Under the pieces are notes generated by a model. That model worked only from the letters and a program-made list of their open reading frames with translations. It searched no databases and was not told the DNA's origin. DNA of 64,000 bases from Phycisphaera sp. (GTDB taxonomy: Bacteria; Planctomycetota; Phycisphaerae; Phycisphaerales; Zrk34). Positions 1-8,675 of the stretch are shown here, piece after piece (the first letter of the stretch is position 1; each line of letters begins with the position of its first letter). Position numbers and translations under genes: made by a program. The DNA lies in contig WGMA01000067.1 in assembly GCA_016125285.1 (NCBI GenBank), forward strand, positions 35,696 to 99,695, written 5' to 3'.

Positions 1-311
1 GCGTCCTGTTCGCCGCCCTCGGCCTCGGTCGATACGGCGCGCCGCTCGGCAACCGCGCCGACAACTCCTACGGCGGCGCGATCGGCTACCAGTGGTTCAT
101 CGACGAGCAGGCGCGCAAGCAGCTGCTCGTCGAGTTCGGCGGACGCAACGGCTACAGCGACGACCAGAACGACGGCCAGATCGCCCTCGGCGCCCGCTAC
201 CAGCAGGCCATCGGGCAGCATATGGTGTTACAGTTCGACACCTTTGGCTCGCTGAACGAGGGCCGCGACCCGGGCTACGGCGGGCGTGTCGAAATCCGCG
301 TCGACTTCTAA
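1..311 (+). CDS. C-terminal part of an outer-membrane beta-barrel protein (5' end outside window)
   Basis: The frame is already open at the window edge (first full codon at 3) and stops with TAA at 309-311, so only the last 102 residues are seen. They form alternating polar/aromatic stretches typical of amphipathic beta strands (GAIGYQWF, QLLVEFGG, IALGARYQQAI, MVLQFDTF), and the chain ends in Phe, the usual C-terminal signal of barrel proteins inserted by the BAM machinery. It lies 24 bp before the membrane reductase gene in the same direction. A barrel component of the following electron-transfer locus is possible, but this is inference from position only. Confidence 0.6.
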   Translation, partial: VLFAALGLGRYGAPLGNRADNSYGGAIGYQWFIDEQARKQLLVEFGGRNGYSDDQNDGQIALGARYQQAIGQHMVLQFDTFGSLNEGRDPGYGGRVEIRVDF

Positions 312-335
312 GCAACACGAGTTTCGGAGCAGTGC

Positions 336-1604
336 ATGCAGTCTCTTGCCGCCAACCTGTGGATCGTCGGCGCGATCGCCGTGGGCCTGGTCATGGTCTA
401 CGCGCTGGTGGCGCTGGTCGACGTCGTCGGTCGCGTCTACGGCGCCAAGGCCCAGCGCGAACGCGAGCTGGCGCTGCTCGAACAGCGTGTCGCCGCGGCG
501 CGCAAGCAGCGTGACGCCCAGCAGCAGCAGTCGCTGTCGTGGACCGGCTGGCGCAAGTTTGAGGTCCGTCGCAAGTTCGTGGAGACCGGCGACAACCAGC
601 TGTGCTCGTTCTACCTCTACCCGCACGACGGCAAGCCGATCCCCACGTTCGCGCCCGGCCAGTTCCTCACGTTCCAGCTCAACATCCCCGAGCAGTCCCG
701 CCCGGTCGTGCGCTGCTACTCGCTGTCCGACGCGCCCCGCGCCGACCACTACCGCGTGACCATCAAACGCGTGCCCCCGCCGCGCAACAACCCCGACGCG
801 CCGCCCGGCGTGGCGTCCAACTTCTTCCACGATCAGATCAACGAGGGCGACCTCGTCGACTGCAAGGCGCCCGGCGGGCAGTTCCACATCGACATGGCGT
901 CCAACACGCCGGTCGTGCTCATCGGCGGCGGCGTCGGGCTGACCCCCGTGCTGAGCATGCTCAACGCCATCGACGAGGCCGGCACCGACCGCGAGGTGTG
1001 GTTCTTCTACGGCGTCCGCCACAAGCTCGAGCACGCCATGCGGACACACCTCCGTGAGATCGCGCAGCGTCGGCCCAACGTCCACCTGCACGTGTGCTAC
1101 TCCAACCCCGAGCGCGAGGACAAGCAGGGCAAGGACTACGAGCACGCCTGCCGCGTCAGCGTCGACCTGTTCAGGAAGGTCCTGCCGTCGAGCAACTACG
1201 AGTACTACATGTGCGGCCCGCCGCCGATGATGGAGCAGCTCGTCAAGGACCTCGAAGAATGGGGCGTCCCGGCGAACAAGATCCACCTCGAGAAGTTCGG
1301 CCCGGCGTCCGGTCGGCAGGGCAAGAAAGAGATCAAGCCCACGTCCGGCGGCCCGCAGATCGTCTTCAAGAAGTCCGGCGTCACCGTGGGCTGGAGCGCC
1401 GAAGCGAACAACGTCTGGGAGTTCGCCGACGCCAACGGCGTGCGGATCGACTGCGGCTGCCTCGAGGGCAACTGCGGCACGTGCGCCACGGCGATCCTGA
1501 AGGGCGAGGTCGAGTACAACAAGAAGCCGGAATTCGAGGTTGAGGCCGGTTCCTGCCTGACCTGTTGCTGCAAACCGAAGGGCGACCTCGAACTCGACGC
1601 CTAG
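336..1604 (+). CDS. Membrane-anchored FAD/NAD(P)H oxidoreductase with C-terminal 2Fe-2S domain
   Basis: 422 residues. A membrane segment lies at about 7-31, followed by a short charged coiled stretch. Next comes a ferredoxin-NADP reductase-type FAD domain with the flavin-binding RCYSLS motif near 126, and an NAD(P)-binding domain with GGGVGLTP near 196 and CGPPPMM near 290. The C-terminus is a plant-type 2Fe-2S domain: Cys 373, 375, 380 and 383, plus a CCC group near 410. The order resembles NqrF, flavohemoprotein reductase and Hcr-type enzymes, which oxidise NAD(P)H and pass electrons one at a time through the iron-sulfur centre. The single N-terminal helix places it on the cytoplasmic face. 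It opens the same-strand electron-transfer cluster, and its partner is inferred to be the downstream ferredoxin or b-type protein. Confidence 0.85.
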   Translation: MQSLAANLWIVGAIAVGLVMVYALVALVDVVGRVYGAKAQRERELALLEQRVAAARKQRDAQQQQSLSWTGWRKFEVRRKFVETGDNQLCSFYLYPHDGKPIPTFAPGQFLTFQLNIPEQSRPVVRCYSLSDAPRADHYRVTIKRVPPPRNNPDAPPGVASNFFHDQINEGDLVDCKAPGGQFHIDMASNTPVVLIGGGVGLTPVLSMLNAIDEAGTDREVWFFYGVRHKLEHAMRTHLREIAQRRPNVHLHVCYSNPEREDKQGKDYEHACRVSVDLFRKVLPSSNYEYYMCGPPPMMEQLVKDLEEWGVPANKIHLEKFGPASGRQGKKEIKPTSGGPQIVFKKSGVTVGWSAEANNVWEFADANGVRIDCGCLEGNCGTCATAILKGEVEYNKKPEFEVEAGSCLTCCCKPKGDLELDA

Positions 1605-1618
1605 CGCAAACGTTATAT

Positions 1619-1646
1619 TTGACACGGCCGCACAAGGGCCGATCAT
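1619..1646 (+). promoter_or_regulatory. Candidate promoter for the c554-like cytochrome
   Basis: TTGACA at 1619-1624 matches the consensus -35 exactly. A 16-nt spacer leads to GATCAT at 1641-1646, a poor -10. Transcription would start near 1653, about 50 nt before the ATG at 1705. It would allow the cytochrome genes to be expressed apart from the upstream reductase. Confidence 0.35.
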
Positions 1647-1704
1647 GGCTGAGTCACACCGATGGGCAATTGGCGAATTACGACACGATAAGGAAGGGAT
1701 TACC

Positions 1705-2844
1705 ATGGAAACGGGTAAGCGGATGATGAGTGGTGGCTTGCTGGCGGGGATCCTCGGCGGAACGCTGCTCGCGGCGGGGCTGACGCTGTCGCCGGCCGCG
1801 CACGCCGACGAGAAGGTCGACGCGGCGCGTGCGGCGATCACGCTGTCGGCGACGCTGACGCCCGAGGAATACGAGAAGCGCGCCGAGGACGTGATCGGTC
1901 CCGAGAAGTTCGATAACAACTGCGCCTCGTGCCACGCGCTCGAGGCCGAGGCCTGGCAGCAGACCACGCACTACGCCACGTTCCAGACGCGTCACCGCAC
2001 CGACGAGGCCGAGAAGATCCTCAAGGCGATGGGGCAGCGTTCGATGAAGCGTGCCGGCGAGTGCATGCACTGCCACTACACCTCGGTGCTGCAGCGCGGC
2101 AAGGCCACGCCGACCTGGGGCGTGTCGTGCGAGTCGTGCCACAGCCCGGCGAAGAACTGGGTCAACATCCACAACAAGGTCGGCGGCGTGGCCAGCGGCG
2201 AGACGCTCAAGTGGGGCAAGGGCAAGGACGAGGCCCCCGACGCCCGCGCCAAGCGCATCGGCGCCGCCGAGGCCGCGGGCATGATCCACGCGGGCATGAT
2301 CTATGACATCGCCCGCAACTGCTTCAGCTGCCACACGGTGCCCAACGAGGAGATCGTCAACAAGGGCGGCCACAAGGCCGGCAGCGACTTCGACCTCGTC
2401 GCCTGGTCGCAGGGTCAGGTCCGCCACAACTTCGTCACGTCGCCCGGCGCGCCGGACAACGCGACCAACGAGCCGGTCAGCACCGAGCGTCGCCGCCTGT
2501 ACTACGTGGTCGGCGCCCTGGTCGATTACGAGACGACGCTGCGGAACCTGTCGAACGTCAAGGAGAAGGGCGGGGCGTTCCACAAGGCGATGGTCGAGCG
2601 TGCGAACAAGGTGCGCGACAGGCTCGACGCGATCGCCGGCAAGGTGGACCTCGGCGACCTGAAGGCCGCGATCGAAGCGGCGCCCAAGCCGATGACCGAG
2701 GACACCGCCGTCTCCGCGGACCTGGCCGACAAGCTGGGCGCGGCGTCGAAGAAGTTCTCGCAGATGCACGACGGCTCGAAGCTCGCGGGCGTGGATCCGC
2801 TGATCCCGACCGAGGTCAAGGGCGACGTGTACAACAAGAAATGA
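1705..2844 (+). CDS. Exported tetraheme cytochrome c, c554-like
   Basis: 379 residues from the ATG at 1705, chosen because AGGAAGGGA at 1691-1699 is a good ribosome-binding site and the sequence then begins with a clear signal peptide (METGKRMMSGG, hydrophobic core, AHA cleavage site). The upstream ATG at 1645 would hide that signal. There are four CXXCH haem motifs: CASCH, CMHCH, CESCH and CFSCH. Spacing and flanking sequence resemble the cytochrome c554 family, periplasmic electron shuttles. The second half has no haem motif and is predicted helical. It probably exchanges electrons with the decaheme cytochrome of the same locus. The physiological donor and acceptor cannot be read from the sequence. 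Confidence 0.85.
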   Translation: METGKRMMSGGLLAGILGGTLLAAGLTLSPAAHADEKVDAARAAITLSATLTPEEYEKRAEDVIGPEKFDNNCASCHALEAEAWQQTTHYATFQTRHRTDEAEKILKAMGQRSMKRAGECMHCHYTSVLQRGKATPTWGVSCESCHSPAKNWVNIHNKVGGVASGETLKWGKGKDEAPDARAKRIGAAEAAGMIHAGMIYDIARNCFSCHTVPNEEIVNKGGHKAGSDFDLVAWSQGQVRHNFVTSPGAPDNATNEPVSTERRRLYYVVGALVDYETTLRNLSNVKEKGGAFHKAMVERANKVRDRLDAIAGKVDLGDLKAAIEAAPKPMTEDTAVSADLADKLGAASKKFSQMHDGSKLAGVDPLIPTEVKGDVYNKK

Positions 2845-2862
2845 CGCGCCGTGTCGGCGCGT
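2844..2862 (+). other. Short intergenic hairpin
   Basis: A perfect 8-bp stem (ACGCGCCG / CGGCGCGT) with a 3-nt loop starts at the stop codon of the c554-like gene. No T-run follows, so it is not a standard terminator. It may stabilise the upstream mRNA or adjust read-through into the next gene. Confidence 0.35.
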
Positions 2863-2946
2863 TGTGAACAACCCAACAGCCACGGTCGAAGGCCGGACCG
2901 CACACGCCGGCGCCGCGCCGAGCGGTGATCCGACGCAGGGGACTCG

Positions 2947-4758
2947 ATGCCCGGAGCTCAGACCTTCGAAAAACCCGAGCGGTGGGACCTGCCCTTCAGC
3001 CAGGACCTGCCCAATCCCGACGAGCGTCGGGACATGACGGAACACGACATCGGTCGACTCATGTCGATCGAGCCGTTCTGTCACATGGACCCGGCCAACT
3101 TCCCCGACCGCCTGCCGCTGCGGGGCATCCTCGCCAACGACACGCGCATCCGCCGCTACAACAACGGCGACGTGATCGTGCGGCAGGGCGATTACGGCAA
3201 CTCCGCGTTCCTCATCCTCAACGGCAAGGCGCGCGTCATCCTCGAGACGCTCGACCCGAAGCTGGTCGGCCGGCAGGTCACCAAGAAGCGCACCGCGTGG
3301 GAGTCGCTGGTCAGCGTGATCACGCGCCCGCGCATGCCCGAGGTCCGCGACACGAGCAAGTACCCGCAGGGCCACCGCGAGCGTGAGCAGACCCAGCAGC
3401 GCGGCGCCAACGAGGTCGCGTTCGTGCAGGACGTCAGCAACGTGCTGCGGGTCGACTCCGACCTGTTCAACAAGGCGCGCAGCGAGGTGATGCAGACCGG
3501 GCAGGTGTTCGGCGAACTGGCGGCGCTGGGGCGCATCCAGCGCTCGGCGACCGTCGTCGCCGACGGCGAGGCCGTGCTGCTGGAAATCCGCTGGCAGGGG
3601 CTCCGCGACCTGCGCAAGTTCGACGAGACGCTCCGCAAGCACATCGACGATCGCTTCCGCAAGCGGGGTCTGGCCGCGACGCTCCGCGCCGCGCCGCTGC
3701 TCAATAAGCTCACCGAGGGCGCCGTCGCCAAGGTCGCCCAGGCCGCGATCTTTGAGACCTACGGCTCGTACGACTGGTACGGCTCGTACCAGCAGCTGCG
3801 CAAGCGCGACGAGGACCCGCTCAAGAACGAGCCGGTCATCGCCTCCGAGGGGCACTACCCCAACGGCCTGCTGATCATCCGTGCCGGGTTCGCCCGCCTG
3901 TCGCACCGCCGCGGCAACGGCGAACAGACCTACAGCTACCTCGGCAAGGGGCAGGTGTACGGCCTGGCGGAGCTGGCGTACAACGCGAAGAACCCCCACA
4001 AGATGGTGCCGCTGAGCTCGACGCTCCGCGCGGTGGGCTACGTCGACGTCGTGCACATCCCCACGAAGCTCTTCGAGCAGATGATCCTGCCGCACATCCC
4101 CGCCGACGAGATCCCGCCGCTGCCGGCCTGGTCGACGACAAGCGACACGCCGCCGGTCGCCGACAACGTGCCCCCGGCGCGCGGCGGATCGGCCGCGACG
4201 ACGAGCAGCAAGCAGCTGAACCCCGGCCTGACCGAGTTCCTCGTCGAGAACCGCTTCATCAACGGCACCGCGACGATGGTGATCGACCTCGACCGCTGCA
4301 CGCGCTGCGACGACTGCGTCCGGGCATGCGCCACCGGGCACACCAACAACCCGCGGTTCATCCGCCACGGCGTGGTGTTCGATCACTTCATGGTCGCCAA
4401 CGCGTGCATGCACTGCGCCGACCCGGTGTGCATGATCGGCTGCCCCACGGGCGCGATCCACCGCACGGCCGAGGGCGGCGTCGTGGTGATCAACGACGTG
4501 ACCTGCATCGGCTGCGGCACGTGCGCCGCCAGCTGCCCCTACGACAACATCCGCATGGTCGATATCCGCGACGAGGACAACCCCGACGCGCTGCTCGTCG
4601 ATCCCCGCGCCGGCAAGCCCATCGCCAAGGCCACCAAGTGCGACCTGTGCAACGAGCACCACGGCGGACCGGCCTGCCAGCGGGCCTGCCCCCACGACGC
4701 GCTCAAACGCGTCGACATGCGTGAACTGGAGCCCCACCTGCCATGGCTGAACCGGTGA
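2947..4758 (+). CDS. Fusion of two cyclic-nucleotide-binding domains with a four-cluster ferredoxin
   Basis: 603 residues; the start is supported by AGGGGA just upstream. The first cyclic-nucleotide-binding domain spans about 40-220, with an insertion of roughly 50 residues. Its phosphate-binding cassette is close to canonical: FGELAAL, then RSATVV with the phosphate-contacting Arg. A second domain (about 290-380) keeps the fold but lacks that Arg. From Cys451 on there are 16 cysteines in four CxxCxxCxxxC-type groups (CTRCDDCVRAC, CMHCADPVCMIGC, CIGCGTCAASC, CDLC...CQRAC). This is the pattern of DmsB/NrfC-type electron-transfer subunits with four 4Fe-4S clusters. No signal peptide is present, so it is probably cytoplasmic. 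Its end overlaps the next gene by 16 bp, implying coupled translation with the b-type membrane protein. Confidence 0.85.
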   Translation: MPGAQTFEKPERWDLPFSQDLPNPDERRDMTEHDIGRLMSIEPFCHMDPANFPDRLPLRGILANDTRIRRYNNGDVIVRQGDYGNSAFLILNGKARVILETLDPKLVGRQVTKKRTAWESLVSVITRPRMPEVRDTSKYPQGHREREQTQQRGANEVAFVQDVSNVLRVDSDLFNKARSEVMQTGQVFGELAALGRIQRSATVVADGEAVLLEIRWQGLRDLRKFDETLRKHIDDRFRKRGLAATLRAAPLLNKLTEGAVAKVAQAAIFETYGSYDWYGSYQQLRKRDEDPLKNEPVIASEGHYPNGLLIIRAGFARLSHRRGNGEQTYSYLGKGQVYGLAELAYNAKNPHKMVPLSSTLRAVGYVDVVHIPTKLFEQMILPHIPADEIPPLPAWSTTSDTPPVADNVPPARGGSAATTSSKQLNPGLTEFLVENRFINGTATMVIDLDRCTRCDDCVRACATGHTNNPRFIRHGVVFDHFMVANACMHCADPVCMIGCPTGAIHRTAEGGVVVINDVTCIGCGTCAASCPYDNIRMVDIRDEDNPDALLVDPRAGKPIAKATKCDLCNEHHGGPACQRACPHDALKRVDMRELEPHLPWLNR

Positions 4759-5579
4759 TCGCCATCACGAAACGACGGGCCCTCGGCGGCTCGCTCGCAC
4801 TCGTCGCGATCGTCGCGATCGGCGTGCTCATGCTGTCGCGCGGCCTGGCGCTGCGCGACACCGCGTTCTTCAGCGGCTGGCTACTGCTGCTGATGTGCCT
4901 GTTCCTCGCCCTCTACAACCTCCGCAAGAAGCTGACGTATCCGCCGCTGATGCGATCGGCGACGTGGCTGCAGCTGCACGTGTACGTCGGCCTCGTGTCG
5001 ATCGCCGTGTTCGTCATGCACAGCGGGTTCAAGTGGCCCACCGGCGCCTTCGAGACGCTGCTGTGGCTGTTCTACACGGGCACCGCCGCCAGCGGCCTGC
5101 TCGGCCTGTACATCACCCGCACCTTCCCGCCGTTCCTCACCCGTCGCGACGAAGAGATCATCTTCGAGCGCATCCCGCGCCTGCGGCGTGAGGTCCGCGA
5201 GCAGGCCGAGGCGCTGATCGTCGAGTCGGTCAAGCAGGCGGACACCACGACGCTTTCGGACTTCTACGCCAAGAGCCTGGCCACGTACTTCGCCACGCCG
5301 CGCAACTACTGGCACCACGTGTTCGAGTCACGCGTGCCGGTCAAGCGGATGTGCGCCGACCTCAAGCGGCTCGATCGCTACCTGTGCGACAAGGAGAAGG
5401 CGATCGCCGCGCAGCTCGACGAGCTGATCCGCGCGAAGGACAACCTCGACTATCACTGGGCGGTGCAGGGCACGCTCAAGGGCTGGCTGTTCATCCACAT
5501 CCCGCTGACGTACGGGCTGCTGCTGTTCGCGGTGGTGCACGCCGTGCTGGTGCACGCTTTCGACGGGAGTGTGTCGTGA
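4743..5579 (+). CDS. Integral membrane b-type cytochrome-like protein
   Basis: 278 residues with four to five predicted membrane helices (about 13-31, 42-60, 75-94, 105-124, 247-272). His79 and His93, fourteen residues apart in one helix, and His residues in the last helix (FIHIPLTYG, VVHAVLVH) could bind haem b, as in ferric-reductase-like or cytochrome b561-like proteins. A soluble helical segment of about 100 residues sits between the third and last helix pairs. The start overlaps the ferredoxin gene, and the stop overlaps the GTG start of the decaheme cytochrome. This supports a role as the membrane step between cytoplasmic ferredoxin and periplasmic haems. The haem ligands are a proposal from spacing only. 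Confidence 0.7.
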   Translation: MAEPVIAITKRRALGGSLALVAIVAIGVLMLSRGLALRDTAFFSGWLLLLMCLFLALYNLRKKLTYPPLMRSATWLQLHVYVGLVSIAVFVMHSGFKWPTGAFETLLWLFYTGTAASGLLGLYITRTFPPFLTRRDEEIIFERIPRLRREVREQAEALIVESVKQADTTTLSDFYAKSLATYFATPRNYWHHVFESRVPVKRMCADLKRLDRYLCDKEKAIAAQLDELIRAKDNLDYHWAVQGTLKGWLFIHIPLTYGLLLFAVVHAVLVHAFDGSVS

Positions 5580-7693
5580 GGCATCCGCTGCAACAGACCG
5601 GCTACAAGGACAGCGCGTACGAGCGTCCGAACCAGAAGTACCAATGCGGCTGGGCGGAGGACGGCCGTCCGTGCCGCGCCGGCCCGACACGCAAGGGCGG
5701 GTGCACCGCTGCGGCGCAGGCGTCCTGCACGCCGCGCAAGGAAGGCGACCGCTGGCACTGCGGCCGGCTCGAGGCGTTCGGCGGTGCGTGCGAGCACGGC
5801 CCGATGCCCGACGGCGCCTGCTGTCACCCCGAGCCCGAGCACCAGGTCTGTCAGCCCCGGCTGTGCCACCGCGCGCGGCGCGGTCGGCTGACGCTGCTCA
5901 GCGCCGGCCTCGTGCTGGCGTTCCTGACGATGATGCTCGCCGGGCCCTGGTCGCTGGCGTTCGTCTCGCCGGGCAAGCTGACCGCGGCGCACTCGGCGAT
6001 CGAGCCCGCGCCAGGCGACGCCAACAACTGCAGCGCGTGTCACAGCGCCGCAGACGGCTCCTCGGCGAACTTCCTCGCCGCGGCGTTCCGCGATCCGCCG
6101 GCGTCGCACGAGGGCATGGCCGGCGACAGCACCAAGTGCGTCGCGTGCCACTTCACCGCCGCCGGACGCGACCGCGCTCATCTCATGGCCGCCCACAGCA
6201 TGGACCCCGCGCAGCTCAAGCTGCTGGCCGAGTCGCACCCGGCCGCGAAGCTGCTCTCGGCCGCGCCGGCCACCGGCGACCAGGCGCTCGCGGCCTTCAC
6301 CGGCGCGCCCGACCCCGCGGCCCTCGCCTGCTCGACGTGTCACCACGAGCACCGCGGACGCGACTTCGCGCTGACCGCCATGTCCGACACCTCGTGTCAG
6401 GTCTGCCACAGCGGTCGCTTCGCGTCGTTCAACGACGGCCACCCCGAGTTCGGCCTCGTGCCGCGCCACCGCTCGGGCATCGCCTTCAATCATCAGACCC
6501 ACTACGAAGCGAACTTCGGCGACACCAAGTTCGACTGCACCCGCTGCCACGTCGCCGACGCCAAGGGCTTCAGCATGCTGGTCAAGCCGTTCGAGCAGGC
6601 GTGCGCCGGCTGCCACAACCAGGGCCGCGACGACCATCACGGCGACGAGATCAAGAAGAACTCGATGATCGTGTTCCAGCTGCCCGAGATGGAGGTCGCC
6701 GAGGGCGTGTACTGGCCGAAGGACACGGCGGTCGGCGAGCGGATCAAGCCGCTGGTCCGCCTGCTGCTGGCCGGCGACGAGAAGGCCCGCCCGGCGTTCA
6801 AGGCGTTCACCGAAGACCTCGACGCGGCCGGTGTGCCGCTGGACTGGCTGCCGAAGGATCCGAAGCTCGCGACGCAGCTCGCCGCGGCGATGAAGCGGCT
6901 CGTGCTCGACCTGACCGACCCCTCCGAGGCGCCCACCCGCATCGCCGAGCGGCTGGCCATCGCGCTCGACACCAAGCCCGACGACCCCCGCGTCGTCAAG
7001 CTCGCCGAGCAGCTGGCCACCATGCAGTTCCCGCTGACCGCGTGGCAGACCACCTGGCTCAAGCAGGTCGCCGCCGACGCCGACGGCAAGAAGGTCGACC
7101 TCGACGAGAAGCCCGAAGAGCCGAAGTGGGACCCGGCCGATCTGCCCGCCGGCTGGTACGTCGACCCCGCCGACGTGTCGGTGAACTACGGCCCGACCGC
7201 GCACGCCGACCCGCTGCTGCACAACCTGCTCGACCTGCTCGCCGCCCACGCCGATCCGACCTCGCTGCCCAGCGACCCCAAGGCCGAGATCCCGCCGTCG
7301 AAGAACGACGCCGAGTTCCTCGCGCGCGTCCGCACGATCGCGTTCCAGGACCTGGCGTCGAAGGACTTCGGCGGGGCGCTCTACGCCTCGTGCGTCCGCT
7401 GCCACACGCTCGATAAGGTCGGCGCCGGCTACCGCATCAACTGGACCGTCGTCGGCCGCTACCCGCTGACCACCGGCTTCGGCAAGTTCAACCACTCGCC
7501 GCACATGTCGATCCTCACCGAGCCGGACAACTGCCGGCACTGCCACGAGATCGCCGGCAAGGACGCGGCCCCCGCCAGCGTGCAGCACGGCTTCGTCGCT
7601 CACCGCAGCGAAACCTGCGCCGCGTGTCACGCCCCCGACAAGGCGCCCAACAACTGCGTCACCTGCCACTTCTACCACATGAACCGCCCGTGA
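5576..7693 (+). CDS. Membrane-anchored decaheme cytochrome c with Cys-rich N-terminal domain
   Basis: 705 residues from GTG at 5576, which overlaps the preceding TGA (GTGA), so translation is probably coupled. Residues 1-100 hold ten cysteines in a compact domain without CXXCH; the last is in CQPRLCH, just before positively charged residues and a membrane helix (about 103-125). After the helix come ten CXXCH motifs: CSACH (Cys152), CVACH, CSTCH, CQVCH, CTRCH, CAGCH, CVRCH, CRHCH, CAACH and CVTCH. They fall in two groups separated by about 250 haem-free residues. By the positive-inside rule the Cys-rich part faces the cytoplasm and the haems face the periplasm. It probably takes electrons from the b-type protein. 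The role of the Cys-rich domain (metal site or iron-sulfur) is unknown. Confidence 0.85.
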   Translation: MRHPLQQTGYKDSAYERPNQKYQCGWAEDGRPCRAGPTRKGGCTAAAQASCTPRKEGDRWHCGRLEAFGGACEHGPMPDGACCHPEPEHQVCQPRLCHRARRGRLTLLSAGLVLAFLTMMLAGPWSLAFVSPGKLTAAHSAIEPAPGDANNCSACHSAADGSSANFLAAAFRDPPASHEGMAGDSTKCVACHFTAAGRDRAHLMAAHSMDPAQLKLLAESHPAAKLLSAAPATGDQALAAFTGAPDPAALACSTCHHEHRGRDFALTAMSDTSCQVCHSGRFASFNDGHPEFGLVPRHRSGIAFNHQTHYEANFGDTKFDCTRCHVADAKGFSMLVKPFEQACAGCHNQGRDDHHGDEIKKNSMIVFQLPEMEVAEGVYWPKDTAVGERIKPLVRLLLAGDEKARPAFKAFTEDLDAAGVPLDWLPKDPKLATQLAAAMKRLVLDLTDPSEAPTRIAERLAIALDTKPDDPRVVKLAEQLATMQFPLTAWQTTWLKQVAADADGKKVDLDEKPEEPKWDPADLPAGWYVDPADVSVNYGPTAHADPLLHNLLDLLAAHADPTSLPSDPKAEIPPSKNDAEFLARVRTIAFQDLASKDFGGALYASCVRCHTLDKVGAGYRINWTVVGRYPLTTGFGKFNHSPHMSILTEPDNCRHCHEIAGKDAAPASVQHGFVAHRSETCAACHAPDKAPNNCVTCHFYHMNRP

Positions 7694-7849
7694 CGCCGTG
7701 ACCGCGCGTCGCACCTGCTGACACCGCAGCGGTGATCCGGCACGTCGCGCCACGCGCTCGGCCCGCCGCGTCGATCGGTCGCGCGTCGCCCCGTGCTCCG
7801 CGAGAGCCGTGCCGCGTGCCGCCTTCACGCCGCTCACCACCGCGCAAGA

Positions 7850-7884
7850 AAAACGCCGGCCGACACGCGTGTCGACCGGCGTCT
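7850..7884 (-). terminator. Rho-independent terminator of the repeat lipoprotein
   Basis: Read on the - strand, a GC-rich stem (GCCGGTCGACAC / GTGTCGGCCGGC, one mismatch) is followed by GTTTTTCTT. It lies about 30 nt beyond the stop codon at 7915. The + strand side has only a weak T stretch. Confidence 0.75.
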
Positions 7885-7914
7885 TGTATTGGCGTGTTGT
7901 CGCGCCGCGTGCGC

Positions 7915-8592
7915 TTACTGGGTCGGGATCACGTTCAGGTCCGCCGGGGCGTCGGAGATCCAGCGGTAACCCTGCGCGGGCACGAGCTGGCCGCTGTCGG
8001 TGATCAGCACGTTCGGGATCGCCTCGACGCTCAGGTCGGTCGGGTCGGGCGACACCCAGCGGTAGCCGGGCGCCGGAGCGAGTGCGCCCTCGGCGTTGAC
8101 GGTGTAACGCGGGTCGCGCTGGACGGTGTAGTCGCCCTCGCCGGCCGACTCGTCGGACGCCCACATGTAGCCGACCGCCGGACGCAGCTGACCGTCCGCC
8201 GTCGCCACGACGTTCGGGATCATCTCGACCTGCAGCGAACTCGGGTCGTCGGAGACCCAGCGGTAGCCCAGCGCCGGCACCCACTGGCCGTCTTCGGTCG
8301 ACAGCACGTTGGGGTTGTCGGGCAGCCGGTCACCCGGCACGGCCTGCACGCCGAGGTTCTCGTCGTTGGCGTCGACCCAGCGGTAGCCGGGCACGGGCAC
8401 CCACTTGCCGTTGCCGTCGGCGACGACGTTCGGCGTGCCGGGATACGTCTCGGCGGTCGGCGCCGGGCCGGGCTTGGGCTGAATCGAGCTCAGCTTCATC
8501 GACTTCGACGCACAGCCGAATCCCAGCGTGCACATCAGCACGCACGCCAGCAGCAGGCTCCACTCGTTGCGATTCATCGGGAAGTAGCGCAT
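7915..8592 (-). CDS. Probable lipoprotein with five GYRW repeats
   Basis: 225 residues from the ATG at 8592, preceded by AGGAGA at 5-nt spacing. The N-terminus has a hydrophobic segment ending in LGFGCAS, a plausible though non-ideal lipobox. The rest is five copies of a roughly 35-40 residue unit: an asparagine-valine start (PNVV or PNVL), a DG turn, then WVPxxGYRWV and an acidic end. The third copy varies (GYMWAS). The repeats look like a beta structure for surface contacts. I do not recognise the family. It stands alone between two terminator-like or intergenic segments, with no obvious operon partner. Confidence 0.75.
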   Translation of the reverse strand: MRYFPMNRNEWSLLLACVLMCTLGFGCASKSMKLSSIQPKPGPAPTAETYPGTPNVVADGNGKWVPVPGYRWVDANDENLGVQAVPGDRLPDNPNVLSTEDGQWVPALGYRWVSDDPSSLQVEMIPNVVATADGQLRPAVGYMWASDESAGEGDYTVQRDPRYTVNAEGALAPAPGYRWVSPDPTDLSVEAIPNVLITDSGQLVPAQGYRWISDAPADLNVIPTQ

Positions 8593-8675
8593 GGGTTCTC
8601 CTAGCAGAAGGTTAGCCTTGGAGATTCTACACAAAGGATTCTGGAAGTGCACTGCGACGGGCCACATTCGTCGCG

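Noticed and set aside
1645..1704. Earlier start of the c554-like cytochrome at 1645
   Set aside because: It would bury the signal peptide; the ATG at 1705 has a proper ribosome site.
1678..4737. Open frame of about 1000 codons on the - strand opposite the c554 and ferredoxin genes
   Set aside because: Low-complexity Arg/Val/His/Asp-rich translation, fully opposite two clear gene products; an effect of high GC codon use.
5453..8284. Long - strand open frame opposite the decaheme gene
   Set aside because: Same reason; no domain or signal is recognisable and the + strand protein has ten haem motifs.
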